From JABDGM01 sp963738665 (GTDB lineage Bacteria; Planctomycetota; Planctomycetia; Pirellulales; Lacipirellulaceae), in NCBI GenBank assembly GCA_963738665.1, contig CAVTXL010000002.1:434001-498000 (forward strand): a stretch of 64,000 nucleotides of DNA. The letters run 5' to 3'. The position numbers and the translations under genes were made by a program. Positions 47,534 through 57,727 of this stretch are shown piece by piece (within the stretch, counting starts at the first letter, position 1; the number at the start of each line of letters is the position of its first letter). Under the pieces are notes generated by a model, which ran no database searches, was not told the DNA's origin, and was given only the letters and a program-made list of their open reading frames with translations.

Positions 47534-47941
47534 ATGTCGCTCACTCTGCCGATACCCGCCACCGCGTTTGATCACGTGACGATCGTCTGTACTGACCTGG
47601 AGGCTACCAAGCGCTTCTACGTCGGTGTGCTCGGCATGCGCGAGGTGACCCGGCCCGCGTTCAGCTTTCCCGGCTGCTGGTTCCAGCTCGGCGGCGTGCA
47701 AATTCATGCCACGCAGGCCAGCCCGGAAGCGGGCCGGCCTGGCTGGACCCGAGAGGCGGGCACCGTCGTTGCCCGCGGCCATCACATCGCGTTTGCGGTC
47801 CAGGACGTTGCCCAGGCGCTCGAAATCGCTCAGGCCCACGGCGTCCGCATCGCCTCGCCGCTCCAGCGCCGCGCGGACGGCTACCGCCAGGCTTACATCG
47901 CCGACCCCGACGGGCACGTTGTTGAGTTAACGTCGCCGTAG
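47534..47941 (+). CDS. VOC/glyoxalase-family protein
   Basis: The 135-residue product has the beta-alpha-beta-beta-beta modules of the vicinal oxygen chelate fold: FDHVTIVCTDLEATKRFY, GVLGMREVTRP, HHIAFAVQDVAQALEIAQAH and ADPDGHVVELTSP. Metal ligands match His in DHVTI, His in GVQIHAT, His in HHIAFAV and Glu in VVELTS. The substrate is unknown; relatives include glyoxalases and fosfomycin-resistance enzymes, and this does not look like a specific one of them. Confidence 0.82.
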   Translation: MSLTLPIPATAFDHVTIVCTDLEATKRFYVGVLGMREVTRPAFSFPGCWFQLGGVQIHATQASPEAGRPGWTREAGTVVARGHHIAFAVQDVAQALEIAQAHGVRIASPLQRRADGYRQAYIADPDGHVVELTSP

Positions 47942-47995
47942 CCTGCATCGCCTCGACGGTTCGTGTTTGTCCTAACTTCCTACTCGACTCCCAGC

Positions 47996-48130
47996 GATCA
48001 CCCCCCGCAGCACGGATCCTCCAGTTGGCCGATTTTTTCCGCCCGCCGCTCATGGCGGCCGCCTTCGAATTCAGTTTTCAATCAGATGTCGACCAGCCGC
48101 TCGGTCGTCGGCGAGCTGAGCAGGTTGAGC
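47996..48130 (-). pseudogene. Decayed copy of the rpiB 3' end
   Basis: Bases 47996-48130 align with 48930-49064, the end of rpiB, at about 80 percent identity with almost no gaps; the shared words include CTCATGGCGGCCGCCTTCGA. The Trp codon of the intact gene (DIWMKTEFEGG) is replaced by a stop in the copy (GACATCTGA). The upstream part of rpiB is missing. It is a truncated duplication, separated from the intact gene by an HTH-protein gene. Confidence 0.75.
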
Positions 48131-48346
48131 GGCACTACGCACCGCTCCAGGTCAGGGCGGCTGGCCAGGTCGTAGCTCTTAAATCTCTTTCATTCGCCAC
48201 GTTTCTCCGACGAAGCCCGGGCCGGCGATCGCTTTCCGTTTTCGCTTTTTGACCGTTTTGATCGACGACCGGTTGGGCCAGTGGCAGACACGGGTAGTGG
48301 TAGTTAAAATTAAGTTCTCGATTCACATACGCAGAGGAGTTCAGCT

Positions 48347-48846
48347 ATGACCGCACTTGCCGATGCGCAAGAGACGAAGTCCGGCGCCTCGCCAGAAAAG
48401 AGATAAAGGCCCAGACCGGCCGGGCCGTAAAGAACTTGGCTCAATTCCGGCGTGAGATTGCGCGTCTCAAGCGTCAACAACGAGAGCAGGAAAAGCGGAT
48501 TGCATTTCTTGAGAAACAGACGCACAAAGCAATCGTATCTCCACGCCGAAGCGAAATGAATGGCGATTCTCGTTTCTCGGCCAGATCCACCAAAGCTCAG
48601 CGTCGTCGCACCGGCCTGTCCGCCGCCGACTACGCAAAGTTGGTGGGAGTCTCACCCTTGACGATCTACAATTGGGAACAGGGCAAGACTCGACCCAGGC
48701 ATGGGCAGTTGGCGGCGCTCGTCGGCATTCGTGGCCTCGGCAAGCGTGAGGCGCAGGCGAGGCTGGCTCTCATTGCCGGCGCACGATCCCCCGTGGGCAA
48801 TTCTCGCGGGCGGCATAAAGGGAAAAGCGGTACGGCGGTCGGATAG
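48347..48846 (+). CDS. Helix-turn-helix protein with coiled-coil N terminus, one frameshift
   Basis: The well-formed part (from about 48436) has a basic coiled coil (REIARLKRQQREQEKRIAFL) and an XRE-like HTH (LSAADYAKLVGVSPLTIYNW followed by EQGKTRP). The ATG at 48347 begins MTALADAQETK in another frame, and the continuation VRRLARKEIKAQTGRAVKN is in the frame of the main part. One base indel near 48380-48385 joins them. It is likely a transcription regulator. It lies between the rpiB tail fragment and intact rpiB. Confidence 0.6.
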
Positions 48847-48932
48847 AAACCGGGTGGACAGCCGAAGTCTCAGGTAGTCCACCAGCCACGAATTCCAAGT
48901 CCTCGAGCCGCGGGGGCGATAGCACGCAACTA

Positions 48933-49385
48933 TCACCCTCCGCAGCACTCGTTCTCGAGCTGGCCGATCTTTCCCACGCGCCGCTCATGGCGGCCGCCTT
49001 CGAATTCCGTTTTCATCCAGATGTCGACCAGCCGCTCGGTCATCCGCGAGCTGAGCAGGTCGCCCGAGAGGCAGAGGACGTTGAGGTTGTTGTGGCGGCG
49101 GCTGAGCTCGGCCGTGACTTCGTCGACGCAGGCGGCGGCGCGGACGCCTTTGAACTTGTTGGCGGCGATGGCCATGCCGATGCCGGTGCCGCAGATGAGA
49201 ATGCCCCGTTCGACCTCGCCGCTGCTCACCTTTTTGGCGACCAGGGCAGCGAAATCGGGGTAGTCGACGCTGGCGATGGTCGATGGGCCGTCGTCGATCA
49301 CCTCGTGCCCGAGGGCCGTCAATTGCGCGATCACCTGTTCCTTCAGGTGAAACCCGCGATGATCACTGGCAATGGCAACTTTCAT
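48933..49385 (-). CDS. rpiB: Ribose-5-phosphate isomerase B
   Basis: RpiB interconverts ribulose-5-phosphate and ribose-5-phosphate. The 150-residue product has MKVAIASDHRGFHLKEQVI, DYPDFAALVAKKVSSGEVER, the active-site loop GILICGTGIGMAIAANKFKG and the catalytic Cys in the same motif, then SRRHNNLNVLCLSGDLL. Length and motifs are normal. The final 25 residues are also present as a decayed copy 0.9 kb away. The C terminus has two Cys (ENECCGG). Confidence 0.93.
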   Translation of the reverse strand: MKVAIASDHRGFHLKEQVIAQLTALGHEVIDDGPSTIASVDYPDFAALVAKKVSSGEVERGILICGTGIGMAIAANKFKGVRAAACVDEVTAELSRRHNNLNVLCLSGDLLSSRMTERLVDIWMKTEFEGGRHERRVGKIGQLENECCGG

Positions 49386-49440
49386 GATTCAGCCCCTAGG
49401 TTATGGTCCGTTCGTTTGCGTTGCGATGCCGGAAGAGACG

Positions 49441-49533
49441 CAAATTCAAGATTCAAAATGCTCAATGCAAAATGAAAACGGGGCACCCGAATTTTTCGTT
49501 TTGCCTTGACTGTTTTGCATTTGCTCATTTGTC
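49441..49533. repeat. Inverted heptamer arrays upstream of rpiB
   Basis: Left units (49441-49475) CAAATTC, AAGATTC, AAAATGC, TCAATGC, AAAATGA; right units (49499-49533) TTTTGCC, TTGACTG, TTTTGCA, TTTGCTC, ATTTGTC. The arrays are roughly inverted around a core of about 20 bases. The unit resembles the one at 56710-56804. Confidence 0.75.
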
Positions 49534-49590
49534 TCCCGTCGTGCTAAGTGCGGCCTACGTGGGAATTCGCGGTGTTGTAAAGTTTGGACA

Positions 49591-50744
49591 CTAGCCGTTT
49601 AGTTTGTCTCGTCCCCGGGGCAGCTCTTCCAAAATTCGCTTCGCGTGATGCCGAACGCCCGCAGTGATCTGTTCCGCGCATTGTCGATAGGCATTGAGCG
49701 TCAGGCCGATTGGATCGGGGACGTCGGTGTTGTCGGCCAGCAGCATCGCGGTCCGTTCGGCGGCCGACGGCCAGCGCTCGACGATCGCCCGCAGGTGACT
49801 GTGCGTCATTGTCAGGATGTAATCGGCGTGGCGGGCCAATTGCTCGGTGAACGGCTGGGCCTCGTGCCGCGACAGGTCGAGTCCCTGCTCGCGCATGACT
49901 TGCACCGCCTCGACGGCCGACGGGCAGCCGGGCGCGGCCGACAGGCCGGCCGAGGCGACCATCACGCCGCGCTCGTCCAGCCCATCAATTTTACATTTCA
50001 GGGCGTCGGCGAGCGCGTTTCGCATCAGCATTTCGGCCATTGGGCTGCGGCAGGTGTTGCCGGTGCAAATGAATACGACGAGTATGCTCGCCAGCCGGCG
50101 GAGAGTGGCTTCGGCCACCACGCCGGCCCGCAGCAGCTCGAAGCGGCCCGGATGGACGCGGACGACCGACGACGGCTGGCCATAGCGGCAGGGCCCTTCG
50201 TCGAGGACCAGCGCCAGGTCTGGGCCGAACGTGCGGACAATTTCGGCGGCGGTCGAGGCCTCGCGCTCGCCGCTTTTGTTGGCGCTGGTGAGCACGATCG
50301 GCCCGGCGAGCATCCGCAGCACGTCGAGCAGAGTTGAATTGGCGGCCACGCGGAGGCCCACGGTGCCGTTGGGCGATATGTACTGGCGGACGCGCGGCGG
50401 CAATTGCTCGGTGAGACCTTCGCGATGTTTGCTGTCGACCACCAGCGTGACAGGTCCGGGCCAGCAGCGGCGGGCCAGCCGCCGGGCGAGCGGAACCATG
50501 TCGGGCACGTAATCGAGCGCCTCTTCGGCGCTTTTGATCGCGAGGGTAAAGGGGCGCTGCCAGGCCGACCCTTCAGCTTGGCCAGCCGCTCGACCGCGTC
50601 GGGACGGCAGGCGCTGGCCCCCAGGCCGTAGACGGTTTCGGTCGGAAAGGCGACGATCCCCCCCTCGGCGAGCGCTTGGACGGCACGATGGACCACGTCC
50701 CGAGCGTCGTCGGACTTGCGAATGTCAATGACGATCGGCGGCAT
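49591..50744 (-). CDS. Threonylcarbamoyl-AMP synthase fused to low-molecular-weight protein phosphatase, one frameshift
   Basis: The first half is a Sua5/YrdC domain, which makes threonylcarbamoyl-AMP for tRNA t6A: GGIVAFPTETVYGLGASA, CWPGPVTLVVDS and IVLTSANKSGE. The second half is a low-molecular-weight protein tyrosine phosphatase with the loop FICTGNTCRSPMAE and the Asp motif DVPDPIG. The N terminus up to LAKLKGRP is in another frame and a single missing base near 50555-50570 restores it; then the protein continues QRPFTLAIKSAEEALDYV. ATG 50744 gives about 384 residues. The fusion links two enzymes not known to work together. Confidence 0.82.
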
Positions 50745-51107
50745 GTGCGAAGGGGAATGCGGAAGGAGCCGGGGAAAAGTCGACGTCGAAGAAATCAGAG
50801 GGCCGGCAATAAATGACCGGCGACATCGGGCGAATAGCCGGGAAACGGCGACTTCGTCGGCCAATCAAAACGTGACATACGGAAGGCTAGCCCTGTTTGC
50901 GGCTCCCTGCTCGACCCCCAATTTATATCGGCAGCGGCTCGGTTTGGTCAAGCGTTGTGGCCAGGTGCCGTGTCACGCAAAGCGTTGTCAAATCAAGACT
51001 TTTGACGCTCGCGAGGCCACGCACCCGTTGCAATCCGAGCAATTTACCGCGACATTGAAGTGGCTCCACTGTTCTTTCTCTTAGGCTGACGTTTTGGCAG
51101 TGCCACA
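50745..51107. other. Intergenic stretch, no gene seen
   Basis: Neither strand has a convincing coding frame. The stretch lies between the divergent Sua5-fusion and NHL-repeat genes, so it should hold both promoters, but no clear -35/-10 pair is recognised. Confidence 0.4.
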
Positions 51108-52253
51108 ATGGACGATTTGTCACCCCGCAGAGCATCCGCGTCGCCGCCCGCGCCAGATGCGGACGCGCGGCCGCTAATGAAATCGTTTATTGAACCGGAG
51201 GATGTTGCGCTCAAATCCTCTCCCTCTGGGAGCGGGCAGGTTGTGGGGGCCTCGCTCTCGGCTGGTTTACCCTCAGCTGAATTCTGTTCCAAAGGGAGAG
51301 GGGGAATCGCAGCGCACGTTCTCAGCCGGCGGCACTTGGGTCGCTGGGCGGCCGCTTCGCTGGCGGCGGTCGCGCTGGGTGGCTGTGACAAGCAATCACC
51401 CAGCCAGGGGCGGCTCGAAAAAGTTTGGGGCGAAGTGGGCCTTGGCAACGGCCGATTTAGCAAGCCGCGGGCGATCGCGATCGATAAAAACGATGAGCTT
51501 TATATCGTCGACATGACCGCCCGCATTCAGGTATTCGACACTGACGGCCGCTTCTTGCGAGGCTGGGAAACGCCCGTCCACGCGGCGGGCAAGCCGACTG
51601 GCCTGACGATCGACCAGGAGGGGAACCTGCTGGTGGCCGATACGCACTACTTCCGCATCCTCACGTACACGCCCGCTGGTGAGCTGCTGGCCGATCGGAC
51701 GATTGGCGGCACGCTGGGGCAAGGGCAGGGCGAGTTTGGTTTTGTCACCGACTGCGTCCGCGACGCGGCCGGCAACTATTACGTCTCTGAGTACGGCGAG
51801 TGGGATCGCATCCAGAAGTTCTCGCCGGCGTGCGCGTTTATCTTACAATGGGGCGGTCATGGTAGTGAGCCGGGCCGTTTTCTGCGTCCCCAGCATCTGG
51901 AGTTCGACGCCCATGAGCAGCTCTGGGTCGCGGACGCCTGCAATCACCGCATCCAGGTGTTTGACAAGCAGGGCAAGCTGCTCGCAAAGTGGGGCGAAAG
52001 CGGCTCACAGCCAGGCCAGTTATATTACCCCTATTGTCTGATCCTCGACGGGAGGGGGCACGTTTTTGTCGTTGAGTATGGAAATAACCGCGTGCAGAAG
52101 CTCACGCTCGAAGGGCGATCCCTGGCGATCTGGGGTCGAGAAGGCCGCGGGCCGGGCGAATTATTTAATCCCTGGGCGATGGTGCTCGACAGCCAGGGGC
52201 GGATGCACGTGCTGGATAGCAACAATCACCGGGTGCAGAGAGTGGTGTTGTAA
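51108..52253 (+). CDS. NHL-repeat lipoprotein
   Basis: The 381-residue protein has a lipoprotein/Tat-like signal (SRRHLGRWAAASLAAVALGG then Cys) at about residues 73-93. The mature part is a beta-propeller of NHL repeats, such as FSKPRAIAIDKNDELYIVDM, PTGLTIDQEGNLLVADTHYF and NPWAMVLDSQGRMHVLDSN. The first 70 residues are encoded by a segment with CCTCTCCCT / AGGGAGAGG inverted words (51217-51301), so a spacer repeat probably lies in the 5' part and the true start may be nearer the signal. It probably binds proteins or sugars at the periplasmic face. Confidence 0.78.
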   Translation: MDDLSPRRASASPPAPDADARPLMKSFIEPEDVALKSSPSGSGQVVGASLSAGLPSAEFCSKGRGGIAAHVLSRRHLGRWAAASLAAVALGGCDKQSPSQGRLEKVWGEVGLGNGRFSKPRAIAIDKNDELYIVDMTARIQVFDTDGRFLRGWETPVHAAGKPTGLTIDQEGNLLVADTHYFRILTYTPAGELLADRTIGGTLGQGQGEFGFVTDCVRDAAGNYYVSEYGEWDRIQKFSPACAFILQWGGHGSEPGRFLRPQHLEFDAHEQLWVADACNHRIQVFDKQGKLLAKWGESGSQPGQLYYPYCLILDGRGHVFVVEYGNNRVQKLTLEGRSLAIWGREGRGPGELFNPWAMVLDSQGRMHVLDSNNHRVQRVVL

Positions 52254-52346
52254 GTCGAACTGTTACGGGCGAAGAGGTCGTCGCGGCTTGCGTGGACCAA
52301 AACTGACGATGTCATCGTCAATTTGCAGAACACTTTCATGGTCAAA

Positions 52347-52520
52347 TTAAATTGGAACACCACCGGGGCGCAGGTAGATCGCCACGCCGCCGCGCACGAC
52401 CATCGCTCGAAGATCATAGATTTCAAAACGATTGCCCCCGACGAGTTCGACCGTAAATGGACGAAATGGCTTTCGATCCATTAACTCGTTCAGCAACTTA
52501 TCAAAATGTGCTTCAGTCAT
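52347..52520 (-). CDS. Small conserved hypothetical protein, 57 residues
   Basis: ATG 52520 begins MTEAHFDKLLNELMDRKPFR and continues PFTVELVGGNRFEIYDLRAM, then VVRGGVAIYLRPGGVPI and a TAA. The same frame reads on after the stop as FDHESVLQIDDDIVSFGPRK, which looks like further coding sequence, so the gene may carry a nonsense mutation. Proteins of this RPF-x-V type are small and frequent in Planctomycetes. The function is unknown. Confidence 0.55.
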   Translation of the reverse strand: MTEAHFDKLLNELMDRKPFRPFTVELVGGNRFEIYDLRAMVVRGGVAIYLRPGGVPI

Positions 52521-52539
52521 ATGGCAATTGTGGCATAGC

Positions 52540-55500
52540 ATGCTCGTCTTCAACAGCCCTTGGTATTTGCTGCTGCTCGCCCTCGTGCCAGCGATGTGGT
52601 GGTTTAGCTTCCACAGCCTGTCCGGCCTGGGGCGGTGGCGGCGGCTGTTTGCGCTCGTTCTGCGGACGCTTGTCTTCGCATTGATCGTGGCCGCCCTGGC
52701 CGAGATGCAGTACGTCCGCACCAGCGACCGCCTGACGGTCATTTACTTGCTCGACCAGTCGCTGAGCATCCCGGAAGACCGCCGGGCGGCCATGATCCGC
52801 TACACGAACGCGTCGATCCGCGAGCAGCGCAACGATGAGCTTCGGGATCGGGCCGGCGTGATCGTGTTCGGCAAGAATGCGGAGGTCGAGCTGCCGCCGG
52901 TCGAATTCAGCCTGGAACTATCGACGCGAATTGAAAGCCTGCTCGACCCGGATTTCACTAACCTGGCCGGGGCCATGCAGCGTGCGATGTCGATGTTTCC
53001 GCACGACGCGGCGAAGCGGATCGTGCTTGTGAGCGACGGCAACCAGAACATCGGCGACGCGCTGGACGAAGCCCGTGCGATCGCGGACGCTGGCGTCAGC
53101 ATCGACGTGCTGCCCGTGCCGCTTGAAGATCGCACTGAGGTCGCGGTGGAAAGCGTGGCCCTGCCGGTCGACGTTCGCCGCGATCAGCCATTTCAGATGC
53201 GGGTCGTGCTCAACAACGTGACGCCTGCGGGCCGAGCGGGCGGCAAAACCGTCGCCGGCCGCGTCCGCGTCGTTCGCAAGGCGGGCGACCGCGAAGTGAC
53301 AATCGCGGACGGACCGGTGAGGCTCGAGCCGGGCAAGCACGTGATTCCGATCAACGAAACGATTACCCAGGCCGATTTTTACACCTACGAAGCCCGCTTC
53401 ACGCCCGATAATCCGGCCGACGACCCGCTCGCACAGAACAACACGGCCACGGCGTTCACGCACGTCCGCGGCAAGGGGCAGGTGCTCGTCATCGAAGATT
53501 GGGAGCACGCCGGCGAGTTTGACTACTACATCGAGCGGCTTGCGAAACGAGGGCTTGGAAGTCACCCTCGAGCCGAGCAATCGCCTATTCTCGTCGCTGC
53601 CCGAGCTGCAGCGCTACGACTCGGTCGTGTTGGCCAACGTACCGCGCACCAGCGGCGAGCAAACCGGTGACGTCAGCAGCTTCTCGGATGCGCAAATCAA
53701 GATGCTTGTCCGCAACACGGAAGAGCTCGGCTGCGGACTGGTGATGATTGGCGGCGACCGCAGCTTCGGCGCCGGCGGTTGGACCAACACCGACCTGGAA
53801 AAGGCGATGCCAGTCGACTTCCAGATCAAGAGCAGCGAGATCGTACCGATCGGCGCCTTGATTTTGAACATGCACGCGAGTGAGATTCCGCAGGCCAACT
53901 ATTGGCAAAAGGTGATCTGCCAGGAAGCGATCAAGGCGCTCGGCGCCCGCGACTACGCCGGTCTCACCTACTTCGGCGGCTCGGGCGACCTGTGGCTGTG
54001 GGGACAGTCGCAGGGCGGCCTGGTGCCGGTCGGTCCGAATCGCGCCGAAATGCTCCGCCGCATCGATCAGATGCAAATTGGCGACATGCCCGATTTCGAT
54101 CCCGGTATGAAGCGGGCCGCGGCGGCATTCGCCAAGCTGCCGGACACCGCCGTAAAGCACATGGTGATGATTAGTGACGGCGACCCGGGCGACGCGCAGC
54201 CGAGCACCTACCAGGCCTTGAAGACGGGGAACGTCACTGTTTCGACGGTCGCCGTTGGATCGCACGGCCCCGCTGGCAGCCAGACGCTGCAGAAAATCGC
54301 CACTCAGCTCGGCGGCAAGTATTATGTCGTCAACAATGCGAACGCCCTGCCGAAGATTTTTCAGCGCGAGGCCCGTCGCGTGGCCCGGCCGTTGATGTAC
54401 GAACCCAAGCCGCCTGTCAGTCCGCAAATCTTGCACGAGGATGAGATCGTGCAAGGATTGCCCAACAGCTTTCCGACGATCAGCGGGTTTGTGCTTACGA
54501 GCGTCAAAGAGAATTCGCTCGTTGACGTCGTATTGCGATCTCCGCTGCCCAATGACCCGGTCAATGCCACGATCCTCGCCACCTGGACGTACGGCCTAGG
54601 CAAAGCGGTGGCGTTCACGACCGATGCCGGCCAGCGGTGGGCGAATGACTGGACGGCCTGGGACTCGTACGACCGCTTCTTTACGCAGATGGTCCGCTGG
54701 TCGATGCGGCCCAGCGGCGACACGGGCAATTATTCGGTCGCGACGGAAGTGGTCGGCGGCAAGACACGGGTCGTCGTCACGGCGCTCGATAAGGACGAAC
54801 AGTTCGTGAACGACCAGGCGATGACCGGCACCGTGCTGGGACCCGACATGGAATCGATTCCGATTACGATCGAGCAAGCTGCCCCGGGCCGCTACGTGGG
54901 CGAATTCGATTCGGCGGCGGCCGGCAGTTATATGATTATGGTCTCGCCCGGCCCCGGCCAGGCGATGATTCGCACCGGCGTGAACGTTGGCTATTCGCAG
55001 GAGTTTCGCGATCGCGAGACGAATCAGCCGCTGCTCGAGTCGCTGGCGCGGCTCGCAGCCCGCGGCGGCGAAATTGGCAAGCTATTACCACCGCTGGCCG
55101 ACGTGCCCGAGAAGGACGCCGACAAGGTTTTGGCGCCGCAATTGGCCGTCGACCCGTTCCGGCACGACTTGCCCAAGGCTACGGCCAGCCAGGATATTTG
55201 GCACCTATTGGTGCTCGCCTGCGGCTGCGTGTTTTTGGCCGACGTATTCGTCCGCCGCGTACAGGTCAATTTCCTCTGGCTGTTTCCGATTTGGTCGCGA
55301 TTTCTCGACCTCGCCCTCCGCCGCGAGCGGCAAGTCGCCGCGCCGGAGACAATGCAGCGCCTTCGCAGCCGCAAGGCCGAGGTCGATCGCTCGATCGAAA
55401 GCCGCCGCGCCGCCGCTCGCTTCGAGCCCGACACGGCCACGCCTGTCGACGTGCAGTCCCTCGACGCGGCCGCCACCAAGGCCAAGCGAGTGAAACCATC

Positions 55501-55630
55501 ATCAACCCCAACCGGCCAGCCGCCCGCTGCCGAACCAAAGCCCGACGACTACACGTCTCGCCTGCTGAAAGCCAAGAAACAAGTTTGGAAAGACCGCAAC
55601 GAAGACCGTGGGTTGGACCAGGACAAGTAA
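52540..55630 (+). CDS. VWA-domain membrane protein, first of the MoxR cluster, one frameshift
   Basis: Near the N terminus (ATG 52540) is a membrane helix (SPWYLLLLALVPAMWWF) and a VWA domain with a MIDAS-like DQSLSI (in VIYLLDQSLSIPEDRR). A beta-rich segment, then a glutamine-amidotransferase-like part (GKGQVLVIEDWEHAGEFDYY) follow. The first frame ends at 53670; a second frame joins near 53540-53555 and reads EGLEVTLEPSNRLFSSLPEL to 55630, with another VWA-like part (KHMVMISDGDPGDAQPSTY) and a membrane helix near residue 890. The full product of about 1029 residues is likely. It probably works with MoxR, as in similar clusters. Confidence 0.78.
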
Positions 55631-55635
55631 CGGAC

Positions 55636-55677
55636 CAACTATCAACCATCAACTAACCACCTGACACCCGACACATA
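55636..55677. repeat. Heptamer array between VWA gene and moxR
   Basis: Six 7-base units run in one direction: CAACTAT, CAACCAT, CAACTAA, CCACCTG, ACACCCG, ACACATA. No inverted partner array is seen. The moxR ATG follows 9 bases later. Confidence 0.7.
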
Positions 55678-55685
55678 ATCCTCCC

Positions 55686-56702
<1,017 letters not shown>

Positions 56703-56709
56703 TGCGAAC

Positions 56710-56804
56710 AAATGCAAAATGCAAAATGAGAAATGCAAAATGCAAAATTGGGAAGGCACCTCTTCATTTTTCATTTTGCATTGAACATTTTGCATCTTGC
56801 ATTC
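56710..56804. repeat. Inverted heptamer arrays between moxR and the DUF58 gene
   Basis: Left array (56710-56751): AAATGCA, AAATGCA, AAATGAG, AAATGCA, AAATGCA, AAATTGG. Right array (56763-56804): TTCATTT, TTCATTT, TGCATTG, AACATTT, TGCATCT, TGCATTC. The units are reverse complements, core about 11 bases. Confidence 0.85.
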
Positions 56805-56836
56805 TCTTCATCTGATTCTAGTTTTGATAATGTCGT

Positions 56837-57727
56837 ATGCCGCTCGACCCAGCCGAACTTTTGCCGCCCGATCTCATGGCCCAGCTCGAACGGCTCGAGC
56901 TGGTCACGCGGAAGGTATTTCGCGGCCGGATGAAGGGCGAGCGCCGCAGCCGGCGGAAGGGACAGAGCGTCGAGTTTGCTGATTTTCGCGGCTACGTCGC
57001 TGGCGACGACCTGCGGACGCTCGATTGGAACCTCTTGGCTCGACTGGACAAACTGATCATCAAGCTGTTCCTCGAAGAGGAGGACCTCCACTTCTACACG
57101 CTCGTCGACGCCAGCGCGTCGATGGATTTCGGCACGCCCACCAAGCTTGAATACGCCAAGCAGCTCGCCGCCGCGCTCGGTTTCGTCGGCCTGGTGCGGA
57201 CCGACCGCGTGCGGATCGAAACGCTCGGCACCAGTCTCCACCACCGCGGCCCCATTCTCCGCGGCCGCAAAAGCGTGTGGCGGATGCTCGACTTCGTGAA
57301 CAGCATTCAGCCGGGCGAGACGGCCACGCTCGAACAGGGCGTCAAAAACTTTTGCCTCCGCAACACGGGGCGCGGCATCGCCGTCTTGATCAGCGACCTG
57401 ATGGACAAAAACGGCTACGAGGCCGCCCTGCGCTACTTGATGGCCCGCCAGTTCGACGTCTACGTGATCCAGGTCCTTAGCCACGCCGAGATCGACCCGG
57501 ACGTCAAAGGCGACCTGCGGCTGATTGATTGTGAAGACAGCGATGTCGCGGAGATCACCGTCAGCGCGCCGCTCATCGCCCGCTACAAGTCCACGCTGGC
57601 CGCCTTCGTCAGCGGGGCGCAGGAATTCTGCAACCGCCGCGGCATGAATTATTTGCTGGCCAACAATCAGACGCCGGTGAAAGATCTCATTGGGAGCTAT
57701 TTGCGCAAACGGGGCTTAGTGAGGTGA
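56837..57727 (+). CDS. DUF58 domain protein
   Basis: The 296-residue product has the DUF58 core: FADFRGYVAGDDLRTLDWNL, ARLDKLIIKLFLEEEDLHF and VDASASMDFGTPTKLEYAK, which is the VWA-like MIDAS DASASM. It has no membrane helix, so it is probably cytoplasmic and a partner of MoxR. ATG 56837 follows an inverted heptamer element. The end is next to the heptamer array of the S23 cassette. Confidence 0.92.
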   Translation: MPLDPAELLPPDLMAQLERLELVTRKVFRGRMKGERRSRRKGQSVEFADFRGYVAGDDLRTLDWNLLARLDKLIIKLFLEEEDLHFYTLVDASASMDFGTPTKLEYAKQLAAALGFVGLVRTDRVRIETLGTSLHHRGPILRGRKSVWRMLDFVNSIQPGETATLEQGVKNFCLRNTGRGIAVLISDLMDKNGYEAALRYLMARQFDVYVIQVLSHAEIDPDVKGDLRLIDCEDSDVAEITVSAPLIARYKSTLAAFVSGAQEFCNRRGMNYLLANNQTPVKDLIGSYLRKRGLVR

